NCBI GenBank assembly: GCA_015501585.1
Contig: JADNRY010000159.1
Coordinates: 82,690-146,689, forward strand
DNA length: 64,000 bases
Origin: Rhodocollybia butyracea
Lineage: Eukaryota; Basidiomycota; Agaricomycetes; Agaricales; Omphalotaceae
Reading direction: 5' to 3'
Numbering within the stretch: position 1 is the first letter of the stretch; each line of letters begins with the position of its first letter. The notes under the pieces are model-generated. The model was not told the DNA's origin. It was given only the letters and a program-made list of their open reading frames with translations, and ran no database searches. This document shows, one piece after another, positions 13,354 to 24,488 of the stretch. Both the position numbers and the translations under genes were made by a program.

Positions 13354-13879
13354 CAAGGGGTATTCAAAATCTTCAGGCCAGACATGACCTTGTTTTTTGG
13401 CCATAAGGAATTTTTAGCCCCCCCCCTCCCCCCCGCTCCTTATTTAGAGAAATTTTCCCACCCCTAGTAGTCGGCATCACCGGCATGTAGTATTTGTCAG
13501 CGCCGGCACGACCTGGCATGCCATATTGCCGGCGGTGTAGGCATGTTTTGACAATTACCTATCTGTGACATGAAGATTTGAGTGGTATTATAGCTATCAG
13601 TTGCACAGTCAACTTTTTTTGGCAGCAAGTTCAGAGTCATTGGTATCATGTTCCAAGCCCAATCAAGAATGAAACTTGGTTTTTGGCCTTTTATGGCTAC
13701 ATTTTAGACTGGTTACACCCAAATATGTGTTAAAAGGCTACAAAAAGCCTTTCTTCATCATTTGATCACCATTAGAACACAGTTATGTAAGGTTGGAACT
13801 TTTGGCCATAAGCCAGCTTTAGACCCCCCCCCCCCCCCCCCAAGGTCATGTCAGCGCTTAAATTTTTGAATACCCCTTG
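13354..13879. mobile_element. hAT-type MITE 1 (526 bp, 8-bp TSD)
   Basis: Termini are inverted repeats of about 39 bp with mismatches, starting CAAGGGGTATTCAAAA and ending in its complement. The element is flanked by the exact 8-bp duplication TCTCAATA at 13346-13353 and 13880-13887. An 8-bp duplication and CA(A/G)GGG ends fit the hAT superfamily. There is no transposase frame, so it is non-autonomous. Long C runs lie near both ends (about 13420 and 13825) in direct, not inverted, orientation next to a repeated TTTTGGCCATAAG. Confidence 0.85.
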
Positions 13880-13965
13880 TCTCAATATTGGTTTGACCTC
13901 CGCAGCACTTTTTGCTCCTTTTCCCCCGGATCCAACTTACTATCTTCAAGAGACAACATGTAAGG

Positions 13966-14532
13966 TAAAGATGGACACAAGTCCAGTTCTTACACAGGTA
14001 CTCGTGAGTAAGAACCGTGGGACTACTTGCCAGTATCTGACTCGCAAGTCAAAACACTTGTTTCCCACAAGTCACTAACAAGTCACAAGTCAAGGTTTTG
14101 AAAATTCACAAGTACTTGCAAATACTTGTGACTCATGCCACAGTTAGTACTTATACATACTTTGGTGAAAGAAATATATATTTTAGTAGTAAAAGTTGTG
14201 CAATACTTAGAACTTACAATGTTTCCTCATATTATACCTACCGTGTAAGTCATCAAGTACTGGCACACAGGCTTTAGATTGTAGACAGCGCCATGGGCTG
14301 TCTACAGTCCAGGACCTTAGTTTCAGTATGTATTTGCTTCGTGGTGTAGTGTGGAACTGTTGTAAATAGGTGTAGTACAGGTCTTTGTAATTACTATACT
14401 GTATAACTGATGTATACAAGTAAGTAAGTAACAACACAAGTACTTGTAGGTATACTTGCCAAAATACTTGCAATTCAAGTACTTGTGTGCCGGTTCCAAG
14501 TATACTTGGAACCGGACTCGTGTCCATCTTTA
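13966..14532. mobile_element. hAT-type MITE 2 (567 bp, 8-bp TSD)
   Basis: Terminal inverted repeats begin TAAAGATGGACAC and are flanked by the exact duplication ATGTAAGG at 13958-13965 and 14533-14540. The interior near both ends is packed with ACTTGT/ACAAGT hexamers in both orientations, as expected for hAT subterminal transposase-binding repeats. The same end sequence recurs at 58449 beside a piece of a longer element, so that family is the likely source. Confidence 0.87.
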
Positions 14533-14786
14533 ATGTAAGGTAAATCTACTTTCTTTTATGTATTCTATGGCTCAGAGCTGTTGAGCCCCCAAAGCCGGCT
14601 GTATTTGAGCCTAGCCTAGCCCCAGCCATCATAGGGCTCAGAAGGGCTCAGAATTTCCAAAGCCCTGAGCCGGAGCTCAGTGTTTCATTAAGCGCTGCCC
14701 AGCAGGCGGCGCAAGCAACTGTACAGCTGCACGTGTCTCATCCTCAGAGAATATTGCTATCATCAATTTGAAACTTATTTCTGGAG

Positions 14787-15732
14787 ATGTCAAACCTGAC
14801 GGAAAAAGAAGCTTCTTCATGTCGGCACACAGTTCCTTCATCCCGATTGACAGATGCTGCTAATGCTGATCCAAATCAAGTTCTTCCCTCCCAAAAGGCA
14901 GCTGTCCAACATGCACAGGCTGAGAAAGCTGAGAAGGAATGGCTGTTACTAGCTGAAGGACAATCAGAGAAGGGCACTGAAGGTGTGTTATCAATATATA
15001 TTTATGTCCCATTCATATGATAATCCTGATTGATATAGAATTGTCCACATCAGTGTCTGCATGCAAACATAAAACTCCTCCAGCTGACGATACTGCCAGT
15101 GACAATCCCAAGTCCAAAGCTGCAAGCCCCAGAGATATTTCCAGAACAGAATCCAACAAGGATATCTCAGCAAAAAAATTGACTCAGTGTATGGATTTTT
15201 GCTGTTTTGAGTTCTGTCAATCATTGAATATCTATTGATAGCCAAGAAGGCACGTGTCGAGCCTGTGCCTGAAGAAGATACCCAATTAGCATATCCGATG
15301 ACAACAATAACACAGTCGCAAAGTCGCAAATCTCCTGTGCAAGTGACACAAAGTACTTCTACACTGTGACACCACATATTCTTGGTAGCTTTAAAGGACG
15401 GCAGAGCTGTAATCTCTGCAAGTATGTTTAGAGTATATTCAGAACTAGTATATTGTCAGCTAATTCCATTGCTTAGCTGAAATTTTGTCAATGAAATCAT
15501 GATTTTACGGTGCCATCTTGGGTTGAAGCATGAGGTATATTATTTGCTCGATGTTCTGTTATATACACTGGGGGCATTCACCGTGGCACCTGAAAATCAG
15601 GTGTGTTCATATCACCTACGCAGGCACCTTGAAGCTCACCTGGAAATCAGGGCCCCACTTGTCACACCTTTGAATAGTGATCTAGTGATCAAGATTGATG
15701 GACCTTGGGAGGTCTCAGCTATCTTGGTATAG
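14787..15732 (+). pseudogene. Fragmentary hypothetical gene, probably transposon-related
   Basis: Short exon-like pieces can be read in order: MSNLTEKEASSCRH... (14787), a Lys/Ser-rich segment (15057-15180), LVALKDGRAVISASMFRVYSE (about 15385-15440) and a final open piece (15499-15732). Lys-rich N-termini and similar fragments are typical of repeated open frames in basidiomycete TE-rich DNA. Splice junctions are not clean and I cannot name a function. Confidence 0.35.
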
Positions 15733-15969
15733 TCTTGGCTTTCCCTACTAATAGGCTGTGATTCATGTCAAATTATTCAAGTTTTGATCTGGCAAGGCTT
15801 CTGAGGAAATTGCTCACCCCATCACACCAAAAGTCAGGCGCGCCGGAGCCAGACCAAGGGTTGTCTTACGCAAATGGGGGGGTATGGCTGACAAGGGGCG
15901 GGTCACAAACCGCGTTTTTGTATAGCTATAAAATATTCATAAGTCCAGTCAATATGTAACTAGTTATCA

Positions 15970-16538
15970 CTAATTAGCAGAATGAAAAGGAGAAACAGTG
16001 GTTAGCGGACCACAGGCAGGTAGACAACTGATTGGAACGTCTGCGAGTTTGAAGCCATCAATGGGCTCAAACTCAGATTTGTCAGGGAGAGCCCAAAGTA
16101 TTTTGTGTTCTCCTTCGAGACTGGGCTTGCAGATTAGAGTGAGGTGGGTGACATGCAAATTGAAAGACTGGGGCATGAAGATTGGATCATGTTCACCAAA
16201 GTTGAAGTGGCGCCAAAGGTGGATGTGCTGTGTCTTGACAAGTAAGGGGACTTGCATATCCATGTTTGGCAATGTAAGATAGAGACCCAGTTTGGGGTAT
16301 TGATGACCAATGACTCCATTCCTGGATTTGAGGATTGCAACATTAGACTAGGTATAAGTAACATTAGCCAAACAGGTAGAAACTGAAGAAGAAACATGTA
16401 CCATTGAGGACATGCTACTAAACAGTAAAAAGAGTACAAAGTTCTAAAAAGCTCGTTGCCAACGTGTAGTCTAGCAAGAGCCAAAAAACTCACAGCACCA
16501 AGCCGATCAGTTATGGTATTGAGAGGATACCAACTCAA
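15970..16538 (-). pseudogene. Unrecognised coding fragment
   Basis: On the minus strand two frames can be joined into a globular-looking sequence (SWYPLNTITDRLGAV, then RNGVIGHQYPKLGLYLTLP, then KTQHIHLWRHFNFGEHDP) ending in a stop at 15970. Composition is protein-like, but there is no recognisable domain and no upstream exon. It may be a gene remnant cut by the LTR fragment that starts at 16646. Confidence 0.35.
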
Positions 16539-16645
16539 GGTTTAGTATCGAGCAGCAATTCCTATGCAGAGTCTGAAATTGTCAGATGTTTGCTGATGTT
16601 GTTGAAGACAGTGGTAAGCTTAGGGGGGGGGGGGAAAGCGATTCA

Positions 16646-18388
16646 TTATTAGGCCTAAAATCGGCCTAAGGCGTGTAACCGTACATTTTGACATTTTGTA
16701 CACGTTATACAATGCAATAAGAGAGTTATATGGAGCCTGAGCATGATAGCTGTTGCCGAAACAAAGAACTTAACAATAATACTCAGCAAGCCGTGAAGGT
16801 ATGCCTACAAGCGTAGCCTAGAGCCAAGCTAGCAAGGATACATGGGCTGCCCGGAGATGTAACGCTAGATCGTCAATCTAGTTATACCCAAGGGTGTATA
16901 CTCTCTAAACTACAGGACATCTTGAAGCAGGATAAGTACTAAGTCAATGCATTACTCAAGGGAAGGATTTATGAGGGAAGGCATCCCTCGCACTAAGACC
17001 CCCAATGAGCTATGTTAAGATGAGGACTTTACAGTCCATAACATTGGACCAGAATAATCCTGAGGAAACTGTAGAGGTCTACTCACAGCACTGGTCGTAA
17101 CCGTGAAAGCGGTAGAAACATGCTTAGCGGTCCCACGGAAAGCTATGCACCGGGATAGCCTTGGCAAATCAAAACGTTTGATCTTAGAAATCATACACAG
17201 GAGGTCTTATCCATTAAAGCTGACTATTGGGAATCACTTGTACATACTCAGTGCAGTTGCTCAAGACTATCATAAGTGGTGTTGTTGGAAAGCTAGACAA
17301 CAGGCCTTCTCGAGAGAATGTTAATTACACTCAGGATGGACAGAACTATCTGAGAAATAGAATGAAACTCACCCAAGGGAAACCGGGCGGCAAGTGATCA
17401 TGAAGTGTAAAGGTACTCCTGACCCCAGAGAATTGTGAAGTAATCGGAGAAACCTTGCTCAGATCAAAACACTTTAAACTATGTTAATCCTCACGAAATT
17501 ATATTTTACCTCTGATATATATCCAAGAATGGACTATTTCTTTATTGTGTGTACCATATATAGGCTGGAGTTTCCTTTCCAAGCCAGATTCCTCTGTTCC
17601 ACTCTCTTTCCGTCTCTCTCCATATCTGTTTCATCTATTTTTTGTATTAAACTCTCTCTACTCAGTATATAAGCCAGACATATTTATACAATAAGACAAG
17701 TTACTTGCCACCTCCCCTGTACAAGATTGGTTGTGTTCCTTCATGTTGAAGTTTCTTGCCCTCGACTTGACTGCTAAGACCAGTGCTCCGTAGAACATCC
17801 CCACAGGATCAGTAGCATGACGCCTCCTGACTTGGTGATCTTTAGAAAGTAATCTAACTTCACGCGCTTCACAAAGCCCATTTATATCTTGATAGAATTT
17901 AAGTGTGTAGAGTTCTCTCATACTCCAGATCAACTCAAATCTAGTTGCTTTCTTAGAGGGGATGGTTTCTAGTAAGGGACTATTTGGCTCCAGAGTGAGG
18001 GTTCCTTAGTTGACTTCTTCACGAAGTTAGACAAGCCACTAAAATTGTGGTACGAGTTCCTAGTGATTAAGTTCACTCAGAATATTGTAGCTTGGCCCAG
18101 AGTTTGGTTGAGGACTTTACGGCGTCACAGCAGCTAGTGCCAGAGCTTGCCTAGGGTTGTTGACAAGCCTTGAGATTACTATTCTAGCTAGAGCCAGAGT
18201 TTGCCTAGGAGAATCTTAGTTTTGTTGTATTGGTTTTGGTTTTGATTATTTGGTTTGGTTATATTGATTTGGACATCCCGATGTTCCCTCGTACATATGT
18301 ACACCCAACTAGGCTTCCCTTGACTCAGTTCTAAGGGTTGTCCAGGCTTAGTTACCCATGTTAACGCAACTGTCTTGAACCTGGAGCA
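16646..18388 (+). mobile_element. LTR-A fragment, old copy, 3' truncated
   Basis: Starts TATTAGGCCTAAAATCGGCC, exactly the first bases of the intact LTRs at 42432 and 52400, and follows them to about 18388 with an internal deletion around the segment equal to 43620-44010. Most differences are CG to TG or CA. The last ~300 bp of the LTR are missing. There is no second LTR and no detectable target duplication. Confidence 0.88.
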
Positions 18389-20096
18389 ACCATGGAAATT
18401 CTGTTGTCACCTTGTGACAACAACTCTTCCTTCCTCTCTTACACCTTCACTGTCTTCATTGTTGCCCATAACCAGCAACAGAGTACATTGGACTTGTTCC
18501 ATTGTGCTCTCTGACGACTAGACCTTGCATTGGTGCTCTGATCATTCTTTGTTATTAGACCTTGCATCAGTGCTGTTGACGTTGGAGAATCTTTGTTGTT
18601 GTGCTCAACGCTGTCAAGGTATGCCTGTTCTTTCTCTCATTGTGAGCTCTGCTTACTGTATCTTAATTTTTTAGACTTGCCTTCAGAAGGTAAGTGTCTG
18701 GTTTCCTCAAAGACGACTTTTTCTTGATATTTTTTTTTTTTTTTTTGTACTCTAGCCTTTGCCTGCCTTCTTTCCTTGGATTCCATATACTTTGTCCGTT
18801 GGAATTTGTAGTGTTCTTTGGATTCTGTGCCGTTCTTTGGATTTTGTATCACATATCCCAATGTCCTTACTCTGCATTGCATCCACCAGTCTTGTACTCC
18901 TTGGTCTCAGCTCTGTGATACCTAGTACACAGTTTTTATTTGAATAGTTTTTTACCACACTAATACAGTATAGATAATGCCCAGTTCAAGCACCTCAAGA
19001 AACCAAAACCAATGGGAAATGTAAGGCTGCAGCTCCGCCTGAAGGATCTGACATTGAGGAGCTGAGTGCTGATGAGTCATGTTCCAAGGAGGAGGAGGAG
19101 CCAGAGGAGCAACCAAAGAAGAAGTCTACAAAGGTCAAGACATCAAAGGACCACCAGAACTCCTCCAAGTCCAAGGCCAAAGGGAAGAAGGTGAAGGTGA
19201 CCTTGGCCGGAGCTGCTCCTGTTTGGGTAGAGGTGCAAGACAAACCACCAGCACCAGAAACAGTCCAAGGCAAACCTGAATGTGGAACACTGGAATGGCA
19301 CATCTGCACATCTGGAATCTCTGTGAGTATTTTTAGGTTTCAAGTTTTACATATGCTCATTGTAATTCAGCAAAAGCTTGGATTGGGTGGAAAGCGGAGT
19401 GGTACTTGCACTTAAACAAAGTCACTGTTAAGTGGGATGCCAGCAAGAAACATTATTCACATATGTTCTGTTGCAAATGGTGTGTATTTTTATTCTCAAA
19501 GTATGGAGTTGGGTTTAACAAGAGAAATTGTAGACATGGAACCCTACATGCTTGTAAGATTGGAAGTTCTGTTGGAAGTAACCTCTTTAATCATGTTCAA
19601 TTGCGTGAGGCAAAGCATCAGGCCACCAATGGTATGAAACAAGTAAAAAGCAAACTGAACCTTTTGCGCATGTTCCGCAAGGGCATTTTTTGTTACAAGC
19701 TTGTCAACTGGGTAACCCATTGTAATCATCCTGATGCCATAGTGGAGGATGAAGAGCTGGCTGATATCTTTACCTACCTCCACCCTGATGCTGTTCCACC
19801 ATCTCGCCGCACACTCCGTTGTGGCATCAGGGTTGCTTTCAAGCTCACATGTGTTGCCTTGAAGAAGCTCTTACATGAGTACAAAGGCCGGTTCAACCTG
19901 ATCTATGACTGTGTTATGACCCGATTCTACACTATAGGCATATACACACTCTTTTTTCATTTATTAACAACCACTACTATCATTAATATTTTACCACTTA
20001 ACACTATCACATACATTCATTACTTATCTTCTCAACACAACTTCGGATAATGCTGCACATTACCATGGAAGCTGCAAAGACCCTTCCACACAGTAT

Positions 20097-20254
20097 TGAC
20101 TCATTATTAGTCAACTCCGGTTCCACTAAATGACTCAATATCAGTCATCCATGACTCTACTGAATGACTCAACATCAGTCATCCGCAGTTCCGCTTAAAT
20201 GACTCAGTAACAGTCATGCTGACTGATCCGCAGCATTTCCGCAGTTATGACTCA
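20097..20254 (+). promoter_or_regulatory. Five TGACTCA (Gcn4/AP-1-type bZIP) sites in the LTR upstream part
   Basis: TGACTCA occurs at 20097, 20131, 20165, 20200 and 20248. Several sit in imperfect palindromes such as ATGACTCAATATCAGTCAT. They lie upstream of the TATA box at 20301. TGACTCA is the consensus site of Gcn4/CPC1 bZIP regulators, so a link to amino-acid starvation is an inference. Confidence 0.6.
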
Positions 20255-20300
20255 AATCTAGTCATTCTGCAGCATTTCCTAACTAGTACATATTAAACAG

Positions 20301-20308
20301 TATATAAG
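20301..20308 (+). promoter_or_regulatory. LTR TATA box (TATATAAG)
   Basis: TATATAAG follows the TGACTCA cluster and precedes the hairpin array by about 100 bp. The same arrangement occurs in the second copy near 62680. Transcription is predicted to run rightward through the hairpins. Confidence 0.6.
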
Positions 20309-20408
20309 GAAGCCAGATTTACCAATGTACAGTAGACGTATTATTTTTCTTAAATCCAAACCCCCACTTGTTTGCTGTTATCACTTGTGTGAATCACCAG
20401 ACCAACTC

Positions 20409-20766
20409 ATTGTATCTTGTTGAGCTATCTCCAAGCTACAATACACATTTATACATCTTGTTGAGCTAACTCCAAGTTGTATCCACTAATATTCACCTGT
20501 TGAGCTATCTCCTAGTGAATACTTCTTTAATTGCCACTTGTTGAGCTATCTCCGAGTTGCAACTTCCTATTACTTGTTGAGCTATCTCCGAGTATTAGAC
20601 ATCACACTCACTATTACTTGTTGAGCTATCTCCGAGTATTAGACACCATACTCACTACTACTTGTCGAGCCATCTCCGAGTATTAGTTCTGATTCATATT
20701 ACTGCTTGTCGAGCCATCTCCGAGGGTAATCTTATTATTATTTGTCGAGCTATCTCCAAATAATAA
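20409..20766 (+). repeat. Array of nine hairpins with a conserved loop
   Basis: Nine units share a central TTGAGCTATCTC (variants TCGAGCCATCTC, TTGAGCTAACTC). Each is flanked by arms that pair with each other but differ between units. Examples: ATTGTA/TACAAT at 20409, ATACA/TGTAT at 20451, ATTCAC/GTGAAT in the third, TTGC/GCAA in the fourth, ATTAC/GTAAT in the eighth, and TTATTATTTG/CAAATAATAA at 20735-20766. Most units also pair CTTG or ACTTG with CAAG or CGAGT next to the loop. Spacing is roughly 30-50 bp. Confidence 0.85.
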
Positions 20767-23207
20767 CTTCTGTGAGTTTCGTATTACAAACTAGTTACTA
20801 ACTTTACTTGAGCCTAGTTGTTTGAGTATATATTTTTTGCCTAGCGGTTTCAACAAACGGAAAGGCTTGCTCTATAATCTCATTAATTTCTCTTATCATT
20901 TTTACTGCCGAGTTACGTACTGTGAAGGTTTGGACGAGACTATTGATCGAGTCATAACATAATAATACGTCTCCACCCGCCCCCATTAAATGTCTACACA
21001 AACAACTCGAACGCGCACCCAAACTGGGTCTCATCACCATCCTGAAACATTTGTTCAAGGATCTAGTAATCAAACTATTCCAACCGGTTTTAATGCTCCA
21101 GGATATACACTGGGACAAGACAATCCCAACGTTGGAGACATAAGCCAGTGGACACCCACTGAAATATCAGAAGGTGAAGTTGTAGTGATGAGGAGAATTC
21201 ACATTGGATCAGATGGATCAGAAGGTTTGGACGAGACTATTGATCGAGTCATAACAGACTGTTGGACCGCAGGCAATGGTCATGAATTTCTTGGTATAAT
21301 GCTATCCTTCATCCATAACGGCAAAGTTTATATAGTTACATTGGATATGCTTGAGTATGTGGGCTTTCACATTGGATTCACATTTACTTACTTTGTGTCA
21401 GAATGACTGTGTCTCATACTGGGCAGAACTTGGCCAACCAAACAATCATATTACTTGAAGAGTTTGAAATAGCTGATCATACGCTTGGACACACAGCTGA
21501 CAACGCAACCAACAATGACTCTAAACTTGATGCCCTTGAACTGTTCCATAAGGCTTACAAGACCTCCATAGCTGGCCACAATACTCAAATTTGATGCTGG
21601 GGACATATACTCAATCTAATATATCACATATGTTTGACATTATTTCATGTTGTAATTACAGTTCTAATCACTCATCAATCAGGCCATATGTTCTCAGTTT
21701 GAGCCACAGAAGAAGGTGAACACTAACGATAATGATGACAATTGGTTGGATGTGCCCTGGATGACTGGGACCCTGGGGATTTTGATGCAGTAGTTGAGGA
21801 AGAAGAAGATGTGAATGCTGTGGAGGAGATCATTGGAAGCCAGAGAGAAGAGCTTGAGATGTTATGGGCGGAGTCTTCTCGCACACTGATGGAGAGCCCA
21901 TCAACTGATCTTGAAGAAGCATGCGGTCGTGCTGCTGTCCAAAAGATTCTCTGTATTGGACATTACTGTGCCCGAAAAGGTCCTATGCAGAAAGCGCTTG
22001 TGCACTACTGTACCTTGTGCCAAATTCCAAGGCGTAAGATGGTTAAATGAATTTGTACATGTTGGAACACCATGTTTGGTGTTATTACTCATGCTCTTGC
22101 ACTTCAACCTGCAATCAATTCCTTGTGTTTGTCTGAGGCCTGGCAGGAGAAGCTTAGTAGATTTAATCCTACAGAGGAACAGTGGGGATTGTTGCAGTGT
22201 ATGGAACCTATTTCAAAGTTTGTGGCAGTCTTCTAAGTGAATTCCTTTTTCTAACGCATGTTTTAGATTCTGAATGAAGCCACAAATTGGATATCAACTT
22301 CAAAATATCCTACACTTCACCAGGTTATCCTTACTATGGACATTTTAAATGATAAGTTGGAGAAAGAATTCAACAACACTGCTTGCTCAGCTGTCATTTG
22401 TCGAGCAATCCAGAGAGGCATCATAGTCCTTGATAAATACTACTCCTTAACTGATGAGTCTATCATGTGGAAGACAGCAATGTGTAAGTTGTACAATCTT
22501 CTCCATATGGATTTTAATTCATTGATGTTTTAGTGCTTCATCCAAGGTACCGTGAGAAATGGTTTCACAATGCAAAGTGGGAGGGTTCTTGGGTTGATAC
22601 TGCTGTGAGAGAAGCACACCGTATCTAGACTCAGGCCTACAAGACTACAATTACTACTCCATTGAATGGTACTGCTCTTCAACGGACCACCAGTGCTTTC
22701 TCAGTTCTTGATGCACCTTGTATCGAGAGTTCTAGTGATCCCTTCGATGAGTTTATCAAAGGAAAACAGTCAAACAAGGAGCCTGTTGAATACTGGTCTT
22801 CCATTTGGCCCCAGAACTCAAAGACAATCACACCTTGCCAAGCCCTTGCTTGTATGGCTCTTGACTTCTTAGCTGCCCCTGCTGCAAGTACCAATGTTGA
22901 ACATTTATTTTTGATGTCAGGTCTTATTGTTAGCAAGAAGCGCCATAATCTTACACCTGATCATATTTGTCAGAGTATGGTTCTTGGTAACTGGCTAATG
23001 GTACCTGGACTTGTACCAGTTAGTGATATTCAGTGTAAACATGATAAAGGTTATGGTAAGCAGAAGCTGGTGCCTAGTGACAATGAATCTTTATGGTCAG
23101 ATTCGCAGACTGCCTCCGCTGATGACTCGGATGAATCTGTTGAAATATGCAACAAACCTTCTCTCACTTCCCACTATGATACTGATACTGAGCATGTTTC
23201 TGATTAG

Positions 23208-23572
23208 TCTATACCCAATCTATCTATCAGTCTCTTTATTTAGCTTTTGTTTATAATTCATCTTCATATATTCATCTATATTTGAATATATACACATTCT
23301 TCATTCTAGACATTTGAATGTCAGGCATTTGCCATTCGTGACATTCAAGTGCCTACTGCCGCAAATGCATTTGTTGATCAGGGGGTCATTTGAGTGCAAA
23401 TGCATTCGAATATAGCTTGCAATTTAAGTACATATGTTTATGGCTTATTCTGGGCTTGGGAGCCAAGTGCTGATACTCTGGGATCCAGAAACAGTGAAAC
23501 AAGGAAAGTGTCTATCTGTACAGGTATGTATTGACAAAGATCTATAAGAGTAGACCCACTAGGCTACACTTT
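23208..23572. other. AT-rich spacer
   Basis: 3' flank of the hAT gene. It contains several CATTTGAATG/CATTCAAGTG-like inverted motifs between 23300 and 23420, which may belong to a transposon end I could not define. Confidence 0.35.
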
Positions 23573-24074
23573 TGATTTCATGAGGATTAACATAGTTTTA
23601 GAGTGTTTTGATCCAAGTGAGGTTGCTCTGATTACTCCACAATTCTCTGGGGTCAGGAGTACCTCAATGCTTCATGACCACTTGCTGCCCGGTTTCCCTT
23701 GGGTGAGTATCATTCTCTTCCTCAGATAGTCTTGTCCATCCTGAGTGTAATTAACATTCTCTCGAGAAGTCCTGGTGTCTAGCATCCTAACAATACCACT
23801 TATGATAGTCTCGAGCAACTGCACTGAGTGCCTACAAGCAATTCCCAATAGTCGGCTTTAATGGACAGGGCTTCCTGTGTATGATTTCTAAGATCAAATA
23901 TTTTGATTAGCCAAGGCTATCCCAGCGCATAGCTTTCCTGGAATCACTAAGCATGTTTCCACCGCTTTCACGGATACAGATGGTGCTGCAAGTAGACCTC
24001 TATGGTTTTCCTCAGGATTATTCTGGTCCAATGTTACAGACTGTAAAGTCCTCATCTTAACATAGCTTGTTGGG

Positions 24075-24203
24075 CATCAGCAAAACATGTATGCATGGGA
24101 AGCCACTTTCCGGCACTTTCCAGCACTGTCCAGCACTGGGAGCTGCTGGAATCGGCTGTATGGTGCCCGACAATGGCTCCAGTTCACCCATGTTTTGCTG
24201 ATG
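24075..24203. mobile_element. Small MITE (129 bp), CATCAGCAAAACATG ends, 2-bp TSD
   Basis: Perfect 15-bp terminal inverted repeats. The intact LTR has five G at this place. The filled site has three on the left and four on the right, so GG was duplicated. The ends resemble those of the larger MITEs at 25890 and 39824. Confidence 0.85.
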
Positions 24204-24488
24204 GGGGTCTTAGTGCGAGGGATGCCTTCCCTCATAAATCCTTCCCTTGAGTAATGCATTAGCTTAGTACCTATCCCGCTTCAAGATGTCCTGTAGTTTA
24301 GAGAGTATACACTCTTGGGTATAACTAGATTGACAATCTAGCATTACATCTCTGGGCAGCCCAGGTATCCTCGCTAGCTTGGCTCTAGGCTATGCTTGTG
24401 GGCATACCTTCATGGCTTGCTGAGTATTATTGTCAAGTTCTTTACCTTGGCAACAGCTATCACACTTGGCCTCTGTATAACTCTCTTA

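Larger units (their letters stand above)
19912..21256 (+). mobile_element. Deleted LTR retrotransposon nested in the hAT gene (5-bp TSD)
   Basis: TGTTATGAC...GTCATAACA ends are flanked by GACTG at 19907-19911 and 21257-21261. Joining the flanks restores the hAT reading frame. The left 1048 bp (19912-20959) is an LTR. About 260 bp of leader and the start of a gag-like frame follow (MSTQTTRTRTQTGSHHHPE, 20990). Only about the last 35 bp of a 3' LTR are left. The element is therefore an internal-deletion derivative. The same LTR occurs as a solo copy at 62176-63330. Confidence 0.88.
18389..23207 (+). pseudogene. hAT superfamily transposase, interrupted and degraded
   Basis: Domains in order: a Lys/Glu-rich N-terminus (18990-19280), a BED-like finger region with CxxC (about 19440-19480), the DDE core (19640-19911 and 21257-22500), and a C-terminal hATC dimerisation domain (22860-23000: ALDFLAAPAASTNVEHLFL...KKRHNLTPD). 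The D of TADNATNNDS is at about 21500. The gene has several introns. An LTR element sits between IYDC and WTAG, duplicating GACTG. A TGA at 21592 stands where family context (QI-CWGHILNL) expects Arg, matching a CGA to TGA change. A stop also occurs at 22626. I could not find convincing terminal inverted repeats for this element. Confidence 0.82.

Noticed and set aside
13421..13439. Poly-C runs near 13420 and 13825 as a structural signal
   Set aside because: They are direct repeats in a MITE and most likely replication-slippage tracts. G-quadruplex potential was not judged meaningful.
20409..20766. Regularly spaced repeats resembling a CRISPR array
   Set aside because: The spacers are not independent: they form the arms of hairpins around the repeat. 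The array lies in a eukaryotic LTR present twice in the window.
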